In this document: positions 1-5,224 of the stretch, one piece after another
How the letters are laid out: each line of letters opens with the position of its first letter
Position numbering within the stretch: position 1 is the stretch's first letter
Source of the DNA: an uncultured Oscillospiraceae bacterium
GTDB taxonomy: Bacteria; Bacillota; Clostridia; Oscillospirales; Acutalibacteraceae
DNA: 6,192 bases
Direction of reading: 5' to 3'
Assembly: GCA_902462665.1 (NCBI GenBank)
Contig: CABQCM010000093.1
Coordinates: 1 to 6,192 of the forward strand
The notes under the pieces: generated by a model
The model's input: only the letters and a program-made list of their open reading frames with translations
What the model was told of the DNA's origin: nothing
Database searches by the model: none
Program-made: the position numbers and the translations under genes

Positions 1-384
1 CCGCAGGAGGCGCATCGGGCGCATCGGTTATCCATGGACATTCAGCAGGCGTGCGTGGAGGCTTCTCGTAAAAAAATTGCTTGCAGCGCGCTGTATCGCC
101 TGGGGCTTGAAATGGTAGAACGCGCCGGTTTGGCCGACTGCTTTATGGGGCGCAGCCAGCAGGCCAAATTTTTCGGCCATGGCCTGGGAATTGAAATCAA
201 CGAGTTGCCCGTCATCTCCGCGCGGTGCGATACGGTTCTTGAACCTGGTATGGTAATCGCTCTGGAACCCAAATTTGTGCTCGACGGTATTGGTCCGGTC
301 GGCACAGAAAATACTTATGTGATGACCGAAGACGGCCTGGAATCCATTACCGGGTGCGATCAGGCGCTAATCCGTTTGGCATAA
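1..384 (+). CDS. M24 family metallopeptidase (Xaa-Pro aminopeptidase-like), C-terminal part
   Basis: The reading frame is open from base 1, so the gene starts outside the window and only the last 127 codons are seen. The fragment carries the C-terminal half of the 'pita-bread' fold: GHGLG with metal-ligand His (fragment residue 60), LEPGMVIALEP with ligand Glu (89), and GPVGTENTYVMTEDGLE with ligand Glu (103). By family knowledge these match His354, Glu383 and Glu406 of E. coli PepP. The two metal-binding Asp residues lie upstream, off the window. Members cleave X-Pro bonds at peptide N-termini in the cytoplasm, using two divalent metals. One oddity is the sequence GIEINELP: the position of the second active-site His (His361 in PepP) is Asn67 here. 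This also occurs, as far as I recall, in side branches of M24, so the exact substrate is uncertain. ATG34 is only an internal Met. The family call is firm; the substrate is inferred. Confidence 0.9.
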   Translation, partial: PQEAHRAHRLSMDIQQACVEASRKKIACSALYRLGLEMVERAGLADCFMGRSQQAKFFGHGLGIEINELPVISARCDTVLEPGMVIALEPKFVLDGIGPVGTENTYVMTEDGLESITGCDQALIRLA

Positions 385-461
385 TTGCCCATGCCCTGCA
401 ATATGATTACAATGGGACAGGTCATGGTCGCAGCACAAGAAACATGAAAGGGAGAGCTGAT

Positions 462-1313
462 GTGAAAAAGAGAAACTTCAATCTTATTATTACCCGGGTG
501 GTTCGCTTTATTTTTCTGGCGGAATGTCTGCTTGCCATTTTTCTGGGTGTTTTTCATTGGGAGGAGGGGAATTTTTTCGTTCGGCTGGACGGCCATAGCT
601 TTATGAACGCCTTTGTGTCCTTGCTCGGCTTTGCCCTCACCTTTATTCCCGAGGCAACCGAGCGTCTGCTGAAAAATCGGGTTCGTTTTTCCTCTGCGCT
701 CAAATGTGCTATCGTTCTTTTTATTTTCGGCGCGGAGTTTTTGGGTGAAATCAATAATTTTTATTATCATATTCCCTGGTGGGACACGCTGCTTCACACC
801 ACATCGGGCGTTATTTTGGCCATGATCGGCTTTATGCTGGTGCATGCCCTCAATAATTCCGACCGCATCACCGTGCAGCTATCTCCCTTTTTTATCGCTC
901 TTTTCGCCTTCACCTTTGCTTTGGCCTCGGGGGCGGTATGGGAGATCTTTGAGTATAGCGGCGACCGTCTATTTCAAATGGACATGCAAAAGTACTTGCC
1001 TCCGGCAGAGGTAACATACGAACATATGGCCAACGGCATGACAAAGTTAATTTATCCCACCAACGGCTCCTGGTCTTTTGACGCCGGCCTGATCGATACT
1101 ATGGATGATATCATCTGCGACACTCTGGCTGCGCTGGCGGTCTCCATCATCGGATACCTCTCTCTAAAGACCCGCAGCCGCGCCCTGAAAAAGCTCGCCA
1201 GCCTCCCGATGGAGGAGCCTGCTGTACCGGACGCCGTGGAAGAGCCTGTCCCGGACGATTCGGTAATCGCAACAGAGCCTCCTGCTGTGGTGGAATCCGA
1301 TCAGGAAACATAA
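462..1313 (+). CDS. Polytopic membrane protein, YjdF/DUF2238-like
   Basis: This is a 283-aa integral membrane protein of unknown function. I start it at GTG 462 because GGGAG at 450-454 lies 7 bases upstream; an in-frame ATG at 444 has no ribosome site of its own. Hydrophobic segments fall at about residues 14-32, 47-62, 79-97, 110-130, 141-159 and 217-235, suggesting six helices. Polar residues near helix ends match the pattern I associate with DUF2238/YjdF proteins: WWDTLLH (106-112), AVWEIFEYSGD (158-168) and DTMDDIICD (212-220), which could form an acid/His cluster in the membrane. A soluble loop spans about 170-210. The tail from about 250 is acidic and Pro-rich (EEP and PDD repeats) and probably cytoplasmic or disordered. 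It lies 77 bases after the M24 gene with no clear terminator between, so co-transcription is possible. The hairpin at 1348-1387 closes the unit. Membrane location is confident; the family assignment is moderate and no activity can be claimed. Confidence 0.8.
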   Translation: MKKRNFNLIITRVVRFIFLAECLLAIFLGVFHWEEGNFFVRLDGHSFMNAFVSLLGFALTFIPEATERLLKNRVRFSSALKCAIVLFIFGAEFLGEINNFYYHIPWWDTLLHTTSGVILAMIGFMLVHALNNSDRITVQLSPFFIALFAFTFALASGAVWEIFEYSGDRLFQMDMQKYLPPAEVTYEHMANGMTKLIYPTNGSWSFDAGLIDTMDDIICDTLAALAVSIIGYLSLKTRSRALKKLASLPMEEPAVPDAVEEPVPDDSVIATEPPAVVESDQET

Positions 1314-1347
1314 AATTTTAATTCTGTAATATAACATTATATTGTCC

Positions 1348-1387
1348 AATAACACCGCTCCCAACCGGAGTTGGGAGCGGTGTTATT
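1348..1387 (+). terminator. 17-bp perfect hairpin after the membrane protein gene
   Basis: Bases 1348-1364 are perfectly complementary to 1371-1387, with a 6-base loop (CCGGAG). It lies 34 bases after the stop codon and is very stable. It is not followed by a clear T-run on either strand, so it is either a terminator of reduced intrinsic type or an mRNA 3'-end stabilising structure. Confidence 0.65.
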
Positions 1388-1678
1388 GCGATTATCCAAT
1401 TAAAATCGCGTTTTACCCACATTTGTTTAAAATCAAAACAAAAAGAAAATCAAAGATTTAAAGAGATATCGAAAGATATCAAGCGATAATCTTCATTTTT
1501 GATCAAGTTAATTTTGTTGAATTTATTCACACTGTTCAGACATAATGCACAAAGAAAATTCGTTCTAATTCCTATTTAATTCCTTTTTCAGAGATTATTA
1601 CAATCCTGTAACCTTTTTTCCCTCCTTTCGGACGTCCAAAATTAGCATTTTGACCAAAGGTTTCGGTTTTATCGCGCC
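1388..1678. other. AT-rich intergenic gap without a gene
   Basis: No coding frame with a ribosome site or family resemblance is seen on either strand. The stretch is clearly more AT-rich than the flanking genes. It contains a small GATATC-GAAA-GATATC hairpin (1465-1480), which can sit inside an outer stem (1453-1458 with 1488-1493). It also has a weak promoter-like pair, TTGAAT (1517-1522) and CATAAT (1541-1546) with an 18-base spacer. A longer imperfect stem-loop lies at 1624-1660 (CCTTT/AAAGG, GTC/GAC and AAAAT/ATTTT arms) and is followed by a T-rich stretch. A short untranslated RNA could lie here, but nothing proves it. Confidence 0.4.
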
Positions 1679-1707
1679 TTGACACCCTCAAATCGGATGC
1701 ATATAAT
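1679..1707 (+). promoter_or_regulatory. Consensus sigma-A promoter of the 3D-domain gene
   Basis: TTGACA at 1679-1684 and TATAAT at 1702-1707 are separated by exactly 17 bases, so both hexamers match the vegetative consensus in full. Transcription should start near 1713-1715, giving a leader of about 128 bases before ATG 1842. GGATGCAT (1695-1702) overlaps the -10 and is mirrored by ATGCATCC (1743-1750), a possible operator pair. Confidence 0.85.
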
Positions 1708-1713
1708 ACAGAA

Positions 1714-1841
1714 AGTCTGCCAAAACTAATGGCACTAGGACAATGCATCCAAATTTAGCACATTCTGGACGCATTTTAGGCTTGGGCTTCGGCGTGTGTT
1801 CCGTACGTCGATAAATGCCCTATCTTACGGAAGGTGGAATT
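1714..1841 (+). promoter_or_regulatory. Structured 5' leader of the 3D-domain gene
   Basis: Three local stems can be drawn by hand. The first is TGCCA/TGGCA (1718-1722 with 1730-1734, 7-base loop), right at the expected 5' end. The second is AATGC-A-TCC with GGA-C-GCATT (1742-1750 with 1767-1775, one A-C mismatch). The third is TTCCGTA/TACGGAA (1799-1805 with 1826-1832, 7 bp, 20-base loop), whose 3' arm runs into the Shine-Dalgarno AAGGTGG (1831-1837). The third could limit ribosome access. I do not recognise a known riboswitch class. In particular I could not find the conserved cores of a c-di-AMP (ydaO) element or a T-box, although c-di-AMP elements often precede wall-hydrolase genes in Gram-positives. 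Folding was done by eye only. Confidence 0.4.
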
Positions 1842-2966
1842 ATGTACAATGTATTCAGCGACAATGCGTCTTTGGCACGCTTGTTGCGCAACCGCGTCTT
1901 TATCGTATGTATGATCCTGGTCTTTGCCGCCGCTTTGTGGATCTCCTATACGATTTGCGGCGCAAAGATCATCGAAATCATTGACGGCACGATTACAAAA
2001 CAGATTTTTACACACTATAGCGATCCTCATAAGATTGTCAAACAAGCCGATTTCAGTCTCCAACCGGGCGATCAGATTTTTCTCAGCCATTCCTCGGATC
2101 ACTCGGCATCCTTGGTTGTCGACCGGGCCCACGATGTCACCGTCAGCTATGGCGACATCGTCTCTACGGTTCGGCTGACCGACCGAAGCACCGTGGCACA
2201 AGCGGTGCAACAGGCTGGTTTTGAGCCGGATAGCGACGATATTTTCAGCATCCCGCCGGAGAGTTCGCTGGATGGAGTCACTGAAATTACTATCGATCAG
2301 GTGGACTACGTTACCTATACCACCACCGAAACCTCCACGTTTGAAACCATTCGCACCGAATCGGCCGACCTCAGCAAAGGGAAAACCAAGGTCAAAACTC
2401 GCGGTGTGGAGGGAACCACTCTTTTTACCTACCGCGATACTCTCGTCAACGGCGAGGTGACTGAAACCACGCTGCTCAGCAGCGAAATAGTAACCGATAC
2501 GGTCAACGAGGAAATTCTAGTCGGCGTCGGGTCTCAAGCAGAGTCCAAATCCGCTTCTACCAAATCCTCGAAAGAGGCTGTGAAAACTTCCGCTTCGGTA
2601 TCCGGCGCTGTTTCTTCTCTGACGCCGTCGACCCCCATTGCATTGGATGCCAGCGGCCGTCCCGTGCAATACAAGCAGCTGATTACTGGCAAGGCAACGG
2701 CCTATACCAGTTCCGAGGGCAGCCTGACCGCTACCGGCAGAACGGTTCGCACCGGATTGGTTGCGGTCAATCCAAAACAGATTCCTTATGGAAGTCATCT
2801 TTATATTATCACAGAGGACGGCAGCATTGTCTATGGCTATGCCATTGCCGCAGATACTGGCGGTTTTGCGTCCAAAGGGCGTATTACGGTGGATCTTTTC
2901 TTTGCCTCCCGTGAGGAATGCCGTGAGTTTGGAGTTCGCAACGTGGAGATTTACGTGCTCTCCTAA
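1842..2966 (+). CDS. Membrane-anchored DUF348/G5/3D-domain cell-wall protein (YabE-like)
   Basis: This 374-aa protein is probably exported and acts on or binds peptidoglycan. ATG 1842 is preferred because GGAAGGTGG (1829-1837) precedes it at normal spacing; the in-frame ATG at 1815 has no such site. Arg-rich residues 13-18 are followed by one hydrophobic anchor at about 18-38. Then come two DUF348 ubiquitin-like repeats (about 41-95 and 97-140), a G5 domain (about 153-230) rich in Thr/Glu, and a Ser/Thr/Ala-rich linker (about 231-268). The C-terminal 3D domain (about 280-374) has ATAYTSSEG, TATG, AVNPKQIPYGS, AIAADTGG and ITVDLFF. The order matches B. subtilis YabE and stationary-phase survival proteins, which resemble MltA/Rpf-type lytic enzymes. 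Of the three Asp residues that name the domain, the second (Asp338) and third (Asp351) are present but the first is Asn310. It is a single-gene unit with its own promoter and terminator. Cleavage chemistry is inferred from the family. Confidence 0.9.
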   Translation: MYNVFSDNASLARLLRNRVFIVCMILVFAAALWISYTICGAKIIEIIDGTITKQIFTHYSDPHKIVKQADFSLQPGDQIFLSHSSDHSASLVVDRAHDVTVSYGDIVSTVRLTDRSTVAQAVQQAGFEPDSDDIFSIPPESSLDGVTEITIDQVDYVTYTTTETSTFETIRTESADLSKGKTKVKTRGVEGTTLFTYRDTLVNGEVTETTLLSSEIVTDTVNEEILVGVGSQAESKSASTKSSKEAVKTSASVSGAVSSLTPSTPIALDASGRPVQYKQLITGKATAYTSSEGSLTATGRTVRTGLVAVNPKQIPYGSHLYIITEDGSIVYGYAIAADTGGFASKGRITVDLFFASREECREFGVRNVEIYVLS

Positions 2967-2977
2967 ACATTGTTATG

Positions 2978-3021
2978 ATAACCGCCCGCCGGCTGAAAAG
3001 GCGGGCGGTTATGCTTTGTTT
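2978..3021 (+). terminator. Rho-independent terminator of the 3D-domain gene
   Basis: A 13-bp perfect GC-rich stem (2978-2990 with 3000-3012) has a 9-base loop (GGCTGAAAA) and is followed by GCTTTGTTT. It lies 11 bases after the stop codon, as expected for an intrinsic terminator. Confidence 0.9.
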
Positions 3022-3041
3022 AAGAAATATTGAAAAAGCTC

Positions 3042-3070
3042 TTGAAATTTTATTCTGAATATGGTATGAT
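3042..3070 (+). promoter_or_regulatory. Promoter of tRNA-Pro
   Basis: TTGAAA (3042-3047) and TATGAT (3065-3070) with a 17-base spacer end 20 bases before the tRNA. The pair is close to vegetative consensus and separates the tRNA from the wall-protein unit upstream. Confidence 0.8.
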
Positions 3071-3090
3071 ACATTTTGTCAGTGTGATAT

Positions 3091-3167
3091 CCGGGTGTGG
3101 CGCAGATTGGTAGCGCGCTTGACTGGGGGTCAAGAGGCCGCAGGTTCAAGTCCTGTCACTCGGACCA
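3091..3167 (+). tRNA. tRNA-Pro(GGG)
   Basis: The 77-base sequence folds into a full cloverleaf. The acceptor stem is 3091-3097 with 3157-3163 (one G-T pair), and the D stem is GCGC/GCGC (3100-3103 with 3113-3116). The anticodon stem is CTTGA/TCAAG around the loop CTGGGGG (3123-3129), giving anticodon GGG at 3125-3127, which reads CCC and CCU proline codons. The T arm has loop TTCAAGT. Discriminator A3164 and CCA (3165-3167) are encoded. It stands alone, with its own promoter and terminator. Its 3' end faces a recombinase remnant, so it may have served as an integration site. Confidence 0.95.
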
Positions 3168-3177
3168 GATCCAAAAG

Positions 3178-3213
3178 AAAATGCCTTAACCGCGATGGTT
3201 AGGGCATTTTTCC
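3178..3213 (+). terminator. Terminator of tRNA-Pro
   Basis: AAAATGCCTTAACC (3178-3191) pairs with GGTTAGGGCATTTT (3197-3210) with one T-G wobble and the loop GCGAT. The T-run continues at 3207-3211. It sits 10 bases after the tRNA CCA end. Confidence 0.85.
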
Positions 3214-3217
3214 TTGT

Positions 3218-3343
3218 TCAACGCAAATTGTCCAACGGGCTGTAATTCATAAAACTGGCCACGTTTTTGTGCGTGGTCAAGTGGACATACTTTTTCACCA
3301 TATCCAAGCTCGCATGGCTAAATATCTGCTGAATGCCGAAAAA
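3218..3343 (-). pseudogene. Tyrosine recombinase/integrase, C-terminal remnant
   Basis: Read on the minus strand, this stretch gives 41 codons and a TGA stop (3220-3218) that look like the end of a phage- or ICE-type tyrosine recombinase. IQQIFSHASLDMVKKYVHLT carries the conserved His (residue 10) and, nine residues later, the catalytic Tyr (19), the same spacing as in LGHxxLxMxxRY integrases. The end, NYSPLDNLR, also fits integrase tails (FSPLDNL-like). The usual Gly before the His is Ser. No integrase sequence is found upstream: the frame passes into the hairpin and T-run of the degV terminator. The N-terminal domain and the catalytic Arg/Lys boxes are therefore gone, and there is no start codon or ribosome site. 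It lies 51 bases past the 3' end of tRNA-Pro, a typical att location. I read it as the scar of an excised or decayed element. Confidence 0.7.
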
Positions 3344-3381
3344 CAAAATAATAATGCCTCGACCGATAGCGACCGAGGCAT
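3343..3381 (-). terminator. Terminator of degV (minus strand)
   Basis: On the minus strand ATGCCTCG (3381-3374) pairs with CGAGGCAT (3361-3354), with a 12-base loop, and is followed by ATTATTATTTTG (3353-3342). It ends the degV transcript and abuts the recombinase remnant. A smaller AAAATA/TATTTT stem lies just upstream (3385-3399). Confidence 0.8.
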
Positions 3382-3414
3382 CGTAAAATACTGTATTTTT
3401 TATAGATCAATTCA

Positions 3415-4284
3415 TTAACGTTTGCTGCCCAGGAAAAACAGCGCGACGGTACCCGGTCCCGAATGCCCGCCGATGACGGGATCAATATAATTTAGCACTA
3501 CGTCCTTTACCGCAAATTTTTCCCTGACCAGACGTTCTACATAGGCCGCATCCTCCGGTGCATCGCCATGGCTGATGAAAATTACCTGCTCCTGCGGATT
3601 TTCAATCGTTTGCTCCATGCGCGCCACCAATTCATCCAGCGACTTCTTGCGCCCGCGGGTTTTGCCCACCAAAATCAGCCGCCCCTCATCGTCCACGTGC
3701 AGCACCGGTTTCACCCCAAGCACCGTGCCCAGCACAGCCGAAGCGGAGGATACCCGGCCACCCCGGTGCAGGAAAAACAAATCGTCCACAGTAAACCAAT
3801 GGCACAGGCGCAGACGATTGCCGCTTACCCAGTCCGCCACTTCGTCAATGGACTTTCCCTCTAGCCGCATGTTCGCCGCATAATACACCAGCAAGCCCTC
3901 TCCCATGGACGCGGCCAGCGAATCTACCACCACAATTTTACGCTGCGGATATTTTTCCCGCAGGGTATCGGCTGCAATGTTGGCCGCCTGGCAGGTTCCG
4001 CTCAAAGCAGAGGAAAAGGCAATATAAAGCACGTCCTGTCCCGCCTGAAGCATCGGCTCCATGAGTTTCAAAAAGGTTTCGCCATTGATTTGAGAGGTCG
4101 TGACCTTTTCCTTCTGGCGCATGCGATCATAAAACTGCTTGAGATCGGTGTGCTGCCCCTTGGTATAGCTGACGCATTCTTCGCCGCCAATCGTAAAGAG
4201 CATGGAAACGATATGGAGGTCCAGCGTTTCAATTTGTTCCTCCGTTAGATTGGCGCAGGAATCGGTAATCAGTTCATACGTCAT
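3415..4284 (-). CDS. DegV family fatty-acid-binding protein
   Basis: This is a 289-aa cytoplasmic protein of normal DegV length. ATG 4284 is chosen because GGAGGAG (4296-4290) lies 5 bases upstream; a longer frame starting at 4311 lacks such a site. DegV hallmarks appear in order: ITDSCANLT (6-13), VTTSQIN (61-67) with the Thr/Ser that holds the lipid carboxylate, FSSALSGTCQAA (90-101), DSLAASMGEG (121-130), DDLFFLHRGGRVS (167-179), GVKPVLHVDDEGRL (190-203) and HSGPGTVALFFLG (274-286). By family knowledge, DegV/FakB proteins bind a fatty acid and can present it to the kinase FakA for phosphorylation before phospholipid synthesis. No fakA is in the window, so a FakB role is inferred. It is monocistronic, divergent from the DUF1836 gene, and ends in the 3343-3381 terminator. 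The family call is firm; the fatty acid bound is unknown. Confidence 0.95.
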   Translation of the reverse strand: MTYELITDSCANLTEEQIETLDLHIVSMLFTIGGEECVSYTKGQHTDLKQFYDRMRQKEKVTTSQINGETFLKLMEPMLQAGQDVLYIAFSSALSGTCQAANIAADTLREKYPQRKIVVVDSLAASMGEGLLVYYAANMRLEGKSIDEVADWVSGNRLRLCHWFTVDDLFFLHRGGRVSSASAVLGTVLGVKPVLHVDDEGRLILVGKTRGRKKSLDELVARMEQTIENPQEQVIFISHGDAPEDAAYVERLVREKFAVKDVVLNYIDPVIGGHSGPGTVALFFLGSKR

Positions 4285-4339
4285 TAGAACTCCTCCAAAA
4301 ATATAATTCAACCAATGATTTGATATAGTTTACAATATT

Positions 4340-4368
4340 ACATTACCATTTTTCCAATACCCTGTCAA
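4340..4368 (-). promoter_or_regulatory. Probable promoter of degV
   Basis: On the minus strand a perfect TTGACA (4368-4363) is followed after 17 bases by TAATGT (4345-4340), a weak -10. The distance to ATG 4284 is about 50 bases of leader. The -35 is convincing; the exact -10 is less so. Confidence 0.55.
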
Positions 4369-4387
4369 GGGGAAATCAAAAAACCAC

Positions 4388-4416
4388 TAGAAATCATTCG
4401 CTCCACTGCGTATAAT
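4388..4416 (+). promoter_or_regulatory. Promoter of the DUF1836 gene
   Basis: TAGAAA (4388-4393, 4 of 6 to consensus) and a perfect TATAAT (4411-4416) are 17 bases apart. They lead to a short leader with GGGGTG (4435-4440) before ATG 4448. This promoter is back-to-back with that of degV; the two -35 boxes are about 20 bases apart, so one bound regulator could affect both. Confidence 0.75.
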
Positions 4417-4447
4417 AAATTTAAATTGTCGATTGGGGTGAAACCAT

Positions 4448-5023
4448 ATGTCCTGCGCCACACAGCCTGAGGAACTGTTTAATTCCATACAAAACCTGCA
4501 TTTGCCGCGGTACGAAGAACTGCCTGAGATTGAGCTGTATATGGACCAGGTGATCGTACTCATGCAAAAATATCTGGAGCCTTTGCTCGGCCAGAGCGCA
4601 GACAAAACCATTACCCCCTCCATGATCAACAATTATGTCAAGCAGGGCGCTGTTCCCGCTCCGCAAAAAAAGCGGTATGGGCGGGATCACATCGCTCAGT
4701 TACTTATTATCTGTATTTTCAAGCAGATATTACCCATCCCTTCCATTCAGGCTATTATGAAAAATTATCTGTGCCGCTGCACCGTCTGCCAGATGTACAA
4801 CCGATTTAGCGAAACCTACGAGCTGCTTGGCCGCCAGACGGCGGATAGCGCCCGGCAACGATGGCAGAAGCTACAGGAGCAGGGCGGCTCGGACGACGCA
4901 CTGTGCAACGATTTGGTGGTGCAAACAGTCATGGCGGCCAGCGTCAATAAAATTCTGATTGAAAGCTTTTTGGAGCGGATGAAATCCACCCCGGATCAAG
5001 GTACGAATCCTGCACAGAAATAA
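4448..5023 (+). CDS. DUF1836 domain-containing putative DNA-binding protein
   Basis: This 191-aa soluble protein has the DUF1836 signature: LPRYEELPEIELYMDQVI (19-36), then a MerR-like winged-helix segment. That segment reads TITPSMINNYVKQGAVP (54-70), with KKRYGRDHIAQLLII (74-88) and IFKQILPI (90-97). The 'xITPSMINNYVKQG' helix with the following Pro/Lys/Arg and Tyr resembles the recognition helix and wing of MerR-type regulators. The C-terminal half is helical, with Cys at 109-114 (CRCTVC counted from 109) and 153, and a polar tail. DUF1836 proteins are common in Clostridia and Bacilli, and their targets are mostly unknown. GGGGTG lies 7 bases before ATG 4448. The gene is divergent from degV, so regulation of degV or itself is a fair but untested guess. 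No terminator separates it from tRNA-Arg, and read-through into that tRNA is possible. Confidence 0.88.
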   Translation: MSCATQPEELFNSIQNLHLPRYEELPEIELYMDQVIVLMQKYLEPLLGQSADKTITPSMINNYVKQGAVPAPQKKRYGRDHIAQLLIICIFKQILPIPSIQAIMKNYLCRCTVCQMYNRFSETYELLGRQTADSARQRWQKLQEQGGSDDALCNDLVVQTVMAASVNKILIESFLERMKSTPDQGTNPAQK

Positions 5024-5047
5024 TCGGGAAATTTCCTGTTTGAGGGA

Positions 5048-5076
5048 TTGCATTTTTCTTTTCACCATGATATAAT
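5048..5076 (+). promoter_or_regulatory. Promoter of tRNA-Arg
   Basis: TTGCAT (5048-5053) and TATAAT (5071-5076) are 17 bases apart and end 11 bases before the tRNA. The -10 is perfect and the -35 is 4 of 6. Confidence 0.75.
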
Positions 5077-5087
5077 ATAAATGTTGT

Positions 5088-5164
5088 CCGCCCGTGGCGA
5101 AGCTGGATATCGCAGCAGATTCCGATTCTGAAGGCCGGGGGTTCGAATCCCTCCGGGCGGGCCA
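5088..5164 (+). tRNA. tRNA-Arg(CCG)
   Basis: This is a 77-base cloverleaf. The acceptor CCGCCCG/CGGGCGG (5088-5094 with 5154-5160) is a perfect 7-bp stem. The D stem is GCGA/TCGC (5097-5100 with 5110-5113). The anticodon stem, 5115-5119 with 5127-5131, holds loop TTCCGAT, so the anticodon is CCG (5122-5124), reading CGG arginine codons. The T arm is GGGGG-TTCGAAT-CCCTC with one G-T pair. Discriminator G5161 and CCA (5162-5164) are encoded. The first pair of the anticodon stem is a G-A mismatch (5115 with 5131), leaving four good pairs. That is unusual but not disabling in itself. Confidence 0.93.
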
Positions 5165-5167
5165 TCT

Positions 5168-5224
5168 AAAACACCTATTGAACTCTGAACCCTTGTGGTT
5201 TGGACATCAATAGGTGTTTTGTTA
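5168..5224 (+). terminator. Long-stem terminator after tRNA-Arg
   Basis: AAAACACCTATTGA (5168-5181) is perfectly complementary to 5207-5220, giving a 14-bp stem with a 25-base loop that can form an inner AACC/GGTT stem. A T-run (5217-5220, then GTTAT) follows. It probably ends both tRNA-Arg and any read-through from the DUF1836 gene. The arms flank an A-run and a T-run, so it could act on both strands. Confidence 0.85.

Noticed and set aside
382..461. Promoter between the peptidase and membrane protein genes (TATGAT at 402-407)
   Set aside because: No -35 hexamer is found at acceptable spacing; candidates lie 11 or 20 or more bases away.
360..845. 161-codon minus-strand frame over the membrane protein gene
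   Set aside because: It is antisense to a well-supported gene. The composition is typical of a shadow frame and no ribosome site was seen.
1461..1480. GATATC repeats as the beginning of a repeat or CRISPR array
   Set aside because: There are only two six-base copies, which form a small GAAA-loop hairpin. No regularly spaced repeats occur anywhere in the window.
1388..1841. Known riboswitch (c-di-AMP ydaO type or T-box) before the wall-protein gene
   Set aside because: Considered because such elements often precede these genes, but the conserved core sequences were not found by eye.
1776..2210. 144-codon minus-strand frame opposite the start of the 3D-domain gene
   Set aside because: The plus-strand gene has a consensus promoter, a ribosome site and recognised domains. 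The antisense frame has no recognisable motif.
3568..3883. Two overlapping plus-strand frames (98 and 102 codons) within degV
   Set aside because: Both are shadows of the conserved DegV coding sequence.
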